Origin: Streptomyces sp. MUM 2J
GTDB taxonomy: Bacteria; Actinomycetota; Actinomycetes; Streptomycetales; Streptomycetaceae
Reading direction: 5' to 3'
Length of the DNA: 64,000 bases
Assembly: GCF_022414535.1 (NCBI RefSeq)
Contig: NZ_JADWYM010000034.1
Coordinates: 17,607 to 81,606, forward strand
Below the pieces are notes generated by a model that searched no databases, was not told the DNA's origin, and saw only the letters and a program-made list of their open reading frames with translations. This document shows positions 59,911 through 64,000 of the stretch, piece by piece. The translations under genes and the position numbers were made by a program. Position 1 is the first letter of the stretch; every line of letters starts with the position of its first letter.

Positions 59911-62037
59911 TCAGACGAGGCGCACGGGCTTCTCGGGGCGTATGCCCGCGGCCGTCAGCCACTCCCGCAGCGGCACGGGATCACCGTCCTCCGTCAGGCT
60001 GAGCACTCTGGGCGTGAGGTCGGCGGCGCGTTCGCCGTCGATCAGCAGCGTCGGCCCGTCGAGCCAGTCGAGCCCCGGAGCGGCACCGGCGGTGTCCATC
60101 GCGGCGCAGCACACCATCGCCGCCACATGGTCGGCGAGCAGCTCGCGGGGCGTGCGCGGCGGCTGGAGGGGGAAGAGGGGCAGCGCGCCGTCGTCCCACA
60201 GCGCCGTGTCGGGCCCCTGCCCGACGCCCTCCGCGCCGCCCTTGCGGGTGGACGGCCCGGCGGCCTCCTCCCGGGCGAGTTCGGCGGCGAGGCCCTCGGC
60301 GAGAGCCGCGGTACGGGGGTTCTCGGGGATCTCCGCGGGCGGCTCGAACATGCCCGGCGGGTCGCCGGACAGGACGTCCCGGAACGCGTCGTCCGCGGAC
60401 GGGAATTCGGCGATCGGGTCCTCGCCGGCCGGGGGCTGGGGCCGCGGATTCTCCGGGGCCCGGTCCGCCGGGGCCGGGGCATGCGTGGCCCGGGCGGGCC
60501 CGGCCGGGCTCTCCGGGGTCTGGGCGGGCGCGACCCGGGCGGGCGACGCCGGCTTCTCGGCGGCCGACGGCCCGGCGCTGTCCGGGTCCTCCGCCCGGGC
60601 CGACGCCCCTGCGTCCGTGTCCTCCGGGGTGACCGGGGCCCCGGTGACGGGGGCCGCCTCGACGGCCGGGGCTCCGGTGGGGGGCGGTTCCGGTGCGGCC
60701 GGTCCGGCAGTCGGCACGGGGGCCGGCGCGGGGGCCGCCAGGTGATCTAGGACGCGGGTCAGGGTGGGACCGGAGGGCGCGGGGAGGGCCTGGTCGCTGG
60801 TGCGGCGGACACCGAGGGTGTCCAGGACACGGTGGAGACGGGCAGCGTCGCTGCGCCACTTGCGATCGACGACCTCCTCCGGATAGTCCTGCCAGTCCAC
60901 CGGCGACCAGTCGGGGCCGGCCTCGGCGGGACCGCCGTGGAAAAGGCGCGCGGCCAGCAGCGACGTCGCCTCGTCGATGACGCCGGGCTCCTCCAGCAGA
61001 TCGCAGGCGGGGCGCTCGCCGAGCCGGGAGGCGAATCCCTCGGCCAGCCGGTCCCTGCGGGACAGCTCGGTGAGGGCGGCCACGACCCCGGCGTCCAGCC
61101 GGGCGGGCCAGCGGCCCATCCGCCAGGCGGGCAGCGCGACCCGGGTCAGCAGCCGGTCCCAACCCGCGTACGCCAGGCCGACCTGCTCCTGCGCGACGAT
61201 CCGCAGACCGTAGTCCACAGCCTGTGCGCGCTCGGCGGCCGCCGACGCGACCCCGCGCTCCATCTCGACCGCGTGCCCACGGCAACTGCGCAGCAGCAGG
61301 CGCGCCGTCCAGCCGAGCCCCGCACACACCGGGCGGGTCAGCGGGCAGCGGCCGGGTGTCGCGGCCACGGCCACCGCCGCGTCCAGGCCCCGCACGAAAC
61401 GGCGGGCCGCCGCTATGTCCGGGTGGGCGGACGGCTCGGTACCGGCGACGACCGGGGCGAGCACTGCGCGCAACTCGCCGACGCGCATCCACCACAGGAA
61501 GGGGGAGCCGATGACGAGCACCGTGGCGCCCGTACGGCGGTGGGCATGGTCGCGGCCGACGGAGGCGAGGTCACCACCGCCGTCGTCGGCCTGCCGGAAC
61601 CGGGGCACGGAGGACGCCGGATCGTGCGGCGCGTGGGCGCGGTCCTCCAGCCAGCTGTCGCAGTCCGGGGTGAGCGCTATCGCGGAGGGCGCCGGGACGT
61701 CGAGGCGATCGGCGAGGTCGCGGACCATCCGGTACAGGTCGGGGGCCGCCTCCTCCCTGACCGGGACGGTCGGGCTGACGGCAGGCCGGGCACGCGCCAC
61801 GACCAGGGCGACACCGCCGGCGGCCAGCAGCACCAGCAGCGCGCAGGCGGACACGGCCCAGCGCGCGACGCCCCACACCGGGCCCGTCAGGTGCCCGGTG
61901 GAGCCGCCGGCCAGCAGGATCACGGCGGCTGCCGCGGGCAGCAGCGCCACGGCCACCGCCCGGCCGCGGACGCGCAGCACGGCCAGTGCCCGGGATCGCG
62001 CGGCCTGCGCGCCCGCTTCCACACCCATACCGGTCAT
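59911..62037 (-). CDS. Membrane protein with M48-like domain lacking the metal-binding site
   Basis: 708 residues. Two hydrophobic segments occur near the N-terminus (about 25-45 and 60-82). The segment LYRMVRDLADRLDVPAPSAIAL and, later, VIGSPFLWWMRVGELRAVLAPVVAG mirror M48 peptidases such as HtpX. Where those read HELGH this has PVVAG, so zinc cannot bind. A long Pro/Ala/Gly linker (about 430-540) leads to a C-terminal domain of unknown type. Probably a non-catalytic family member of unknown role. The start could be one of several upstream codons. Confidence 0.7.
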   Translation of the reverse strand: MTGMGVEAGAQAARSRALAVLRVRGRAVAVALLPAAAAVILLAGGSTGHLTGPVWGVARWAVSACALLVLLAAGGVALVVARARPAVSPTVPVREEAAPDLYRMVRDLADRLDVPAPSAIALTPDCDSWLEDRAHAPHDPASSVPRFRQADDGGGDLASVGRDHAHRRTGATVLVIGSPFLWWMRVGELRAVLAPVVAGTEPSAHPDIAAARRFVRGLDAAVAVAATPGRCPLTRPVCAGLGWTARLLLRSCRGHAVEMERGVASAAAERAQAVDYGLRIVAQEQVGLAYAGWDRLLTRVALPAWRMGRWPARLDAGVVAALTELSRRDRLAEGFASRLGERPACDLLEEPGVIDEATSLLAARLFHGGPAEAGPDWSPVDWQDYPEEVVDRKWRSDAARLHRVLDTLGVRRTSDQALPAPSGPTLTRVLDHLAAPAPAPVPTAGPAAPEPPPTGAPAVEAAPVTGAPVTPEDTDAGASARAEDPDSAGPSAAEKPASPARVAPAQTPESPAGPARATHAPAPADRAPENPRPQPPAGEDPIAEFPSADDAFRDVLSGDPPGMFEPPAEIPENPRTAALAEGLAAELAREEAAGPSTRKGGAEGVGQGPDTALWDDGALPLFPLQPPRTPRELLADHVAAMVCCAAMDTAGAAPGLDWLDGPTLLIDGERAADLTPRVLSLTEDGDPVPLREWLTAAGIRPEKPVRLV

Positions 62038-62259
62038 GACCGGACCTCACCCCCTCCCCGCTGTCCTGATGCTGCCTGTCCTGGTGTTGCTCACTCCCCC
62101 ACTGTGGCACCCGTCACTGACATCGCAATGCCGGTGGGCCAAGTGCCGGAACGCTTGCGCCGCACCCTAGTTGGGGCCCCGGCCCCCGTCAGCCGGATGG
62201 GCCATCGGTCACCCGATGGAATGGCTTTGGTCAGAGGTGGATGACGGAGGGCAAGGATG

Positions 62260-62291
62260 AGGCCCCGGATCCTGAGACGGATCCGGGGCCT
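62260..62291 (-). terminator. Terminator of purD
   Basis: 13-bp perfect stem (62260-62272 with 62279-62291), 6-base loop, 33 bases beyond the purD stop. Confidence 0.85.
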
Positions 62292-62324
62292 GCGGGGTTC
62301 ATCGGCCCGGCGGGGCGGGAGCGG

Positions 62325-63578
<1,254 letters not shown>

Positions 63579-63740
63579 GGGGTCAGCCTAACGGGAGCGG
63601 GCGGCACGGGTTTGTGCGGGCTTCCGAAGGGAGCGGGCCGCAGGCGTCGTGCATTCCTCCAAGCCGGGTCGGGTGGCCGGCCCCCAGCGACCGGCGCACG
63701 GGCACTCCCTGGTCCGCCGGTTCGCCCACTGGCCCCCTCG

Positions 63741-63780
63741 CCTGTTCGCCTGTTCGCCTGTTCGCCTCCTCGCCTATTCG
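63741..63780. repeat. Octanucleotide tandem repeat at the dnaX stop
   Basis: Five 8-base units, three of them exact (CCTGTTCG) and two variant, run from the intergenic region across the dnaX stop codon at 63774-63776. Confidence 0.75.
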
Positions 63781-64000
63781 TTGGTGAACTCCTCGACCAC
63801 CGTCGCGCCCAGCTCTCGCACGATGAGGTCGTGGCCGGAGAGAGCCGACTCGTTGAGGTCGGGGTCGTCGTCCTCGGGGATGTCGTCCTCGAGAGCGACC
63901 GGGGGCGGCGGCTCGGGGGCCGCCGGCCGGTGCGCCGGGGCGGGCGCGGAGGCCTGCGGGGCCGCCGGCGACGGGGCGGCGGACCGTGGCGGCGCCGGGG
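63774..64000 (-). CDS. dnaX: DNA polymerase III subunit gamma/tau, C-terminal end (partial)
   Basis: Only the last 75 codons are in the window. A Pro/Ala-rich tail is followed by a conserved acidic end, DDIPEDDDPDLNESALSGHD then LIVRELGATVVEEFTNE. This tail and its position beside purD are as in Streptomyces DnaX (clamp loader). The N-terminal ATPase lies beyond the window. Confidence 0.8.
   Translation of the reverse strand, partial: PAPPRSAAPSPAAPQASAPAPAHRPAAPEPPPPVALEDDIPEDDDPDLNESALSGHDLIVRELGATVVEEFTNE

Overview
The window is high-GC actinobacterial chromosome, almost certainly Streptomyces. It carries bldC, an Lsr2-family protein, hrpA, valine dehydrogenase and the purD / purC / purSQL / purF-purM group in the arrangement I recall for the Streptomyces core chromosome. 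GTG starts and strong codon bias are everywhere. No database comparison was run; all calls rest on motif reading and gene context.

Left part, about 1-32.7 kb: a hybrid PKS/NRPS biosynthetic cluster in two divergent operons that meet at 18.43-18.76 kb. The leftward operon holds an SbnB-like 2,3-diaminopropionate dehydrogenase, a KSIII-like enzyme and a four-gene aminomalonyl-ACP set: acyl-CoA dehydrogenase, seryl-tRNA-synthetase-like amino acid:carrier ligase, 3-hydroxyacyl-CoA dehydrogenase and free ACP. It continues with a SyrP-like dioxygenase, a degenerate-C/A/PCP NRPS, a thioesterase, a KS-(dead AT)-KR-ACP-C megasynthase, an ATP-grasp-like ligase and an MFS exporter cut by the window edge. 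The rightward operon holds lysine 6-aminotransferase, SbnA, a formyltransferase, an M20 amidohydrolase and an aminoadipate-semialdehyde dehydrogenase. It continues with an A-PCP-C-PCP NRPS, a SET-domain protein, a free-standing adenylation domain with a threonine code, and an S9 peptidase. Predicted building blocks are L-2,3-diaminopropionate, L-2-aminoadipate, aminomalonate and threonine. I do not recognise a known product, and no pathway regulator is visible.

Junction, about 32.7-37.3 kb: a mobile-element scrapyard. It has an ISAs1-type transposase remnant, the 5' part of a group II intron whose reverse transcriptase stops at the first catalytic Asp, and an IS1634-type element with perfect 30-bp terminal repeats. 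A tRNA 3' end (T-arm plus acceptor strand, tRNA-Glu-like) lies 38 bp before tRNA-Asp and tRNA-Phe. The simplest reading is that the cluster is a genomic island integrated at tRNA-Glu, and that this is one attachment-site scar.

Right part, 37.3-64 kb: ordinary chromosome. It contains tRNA-Asp, tRNA-Phe, a CqsA-like alpha-oxoamine synthase, hrpA, a second tRNA-Asp, a small CxxC protein, bldC, a conserved hypothetical, valine dehydrogenase, a DUF3073 protein, purM, purF, a maleylpyruvate-isomerase-like protein, purL-purQ-purS, an Lsr2 paralogue and three tRNA-Gly genes. A decayed ABC/response-regulator fusion lies between two of these tRNAs. Then follow purC, a dimethylformamidase-like protein, a membrane protein resembling M48 peptidases without the metal site, purD and the C-terminal end of dnaX. 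Several strong hairpin terminators separate these units.
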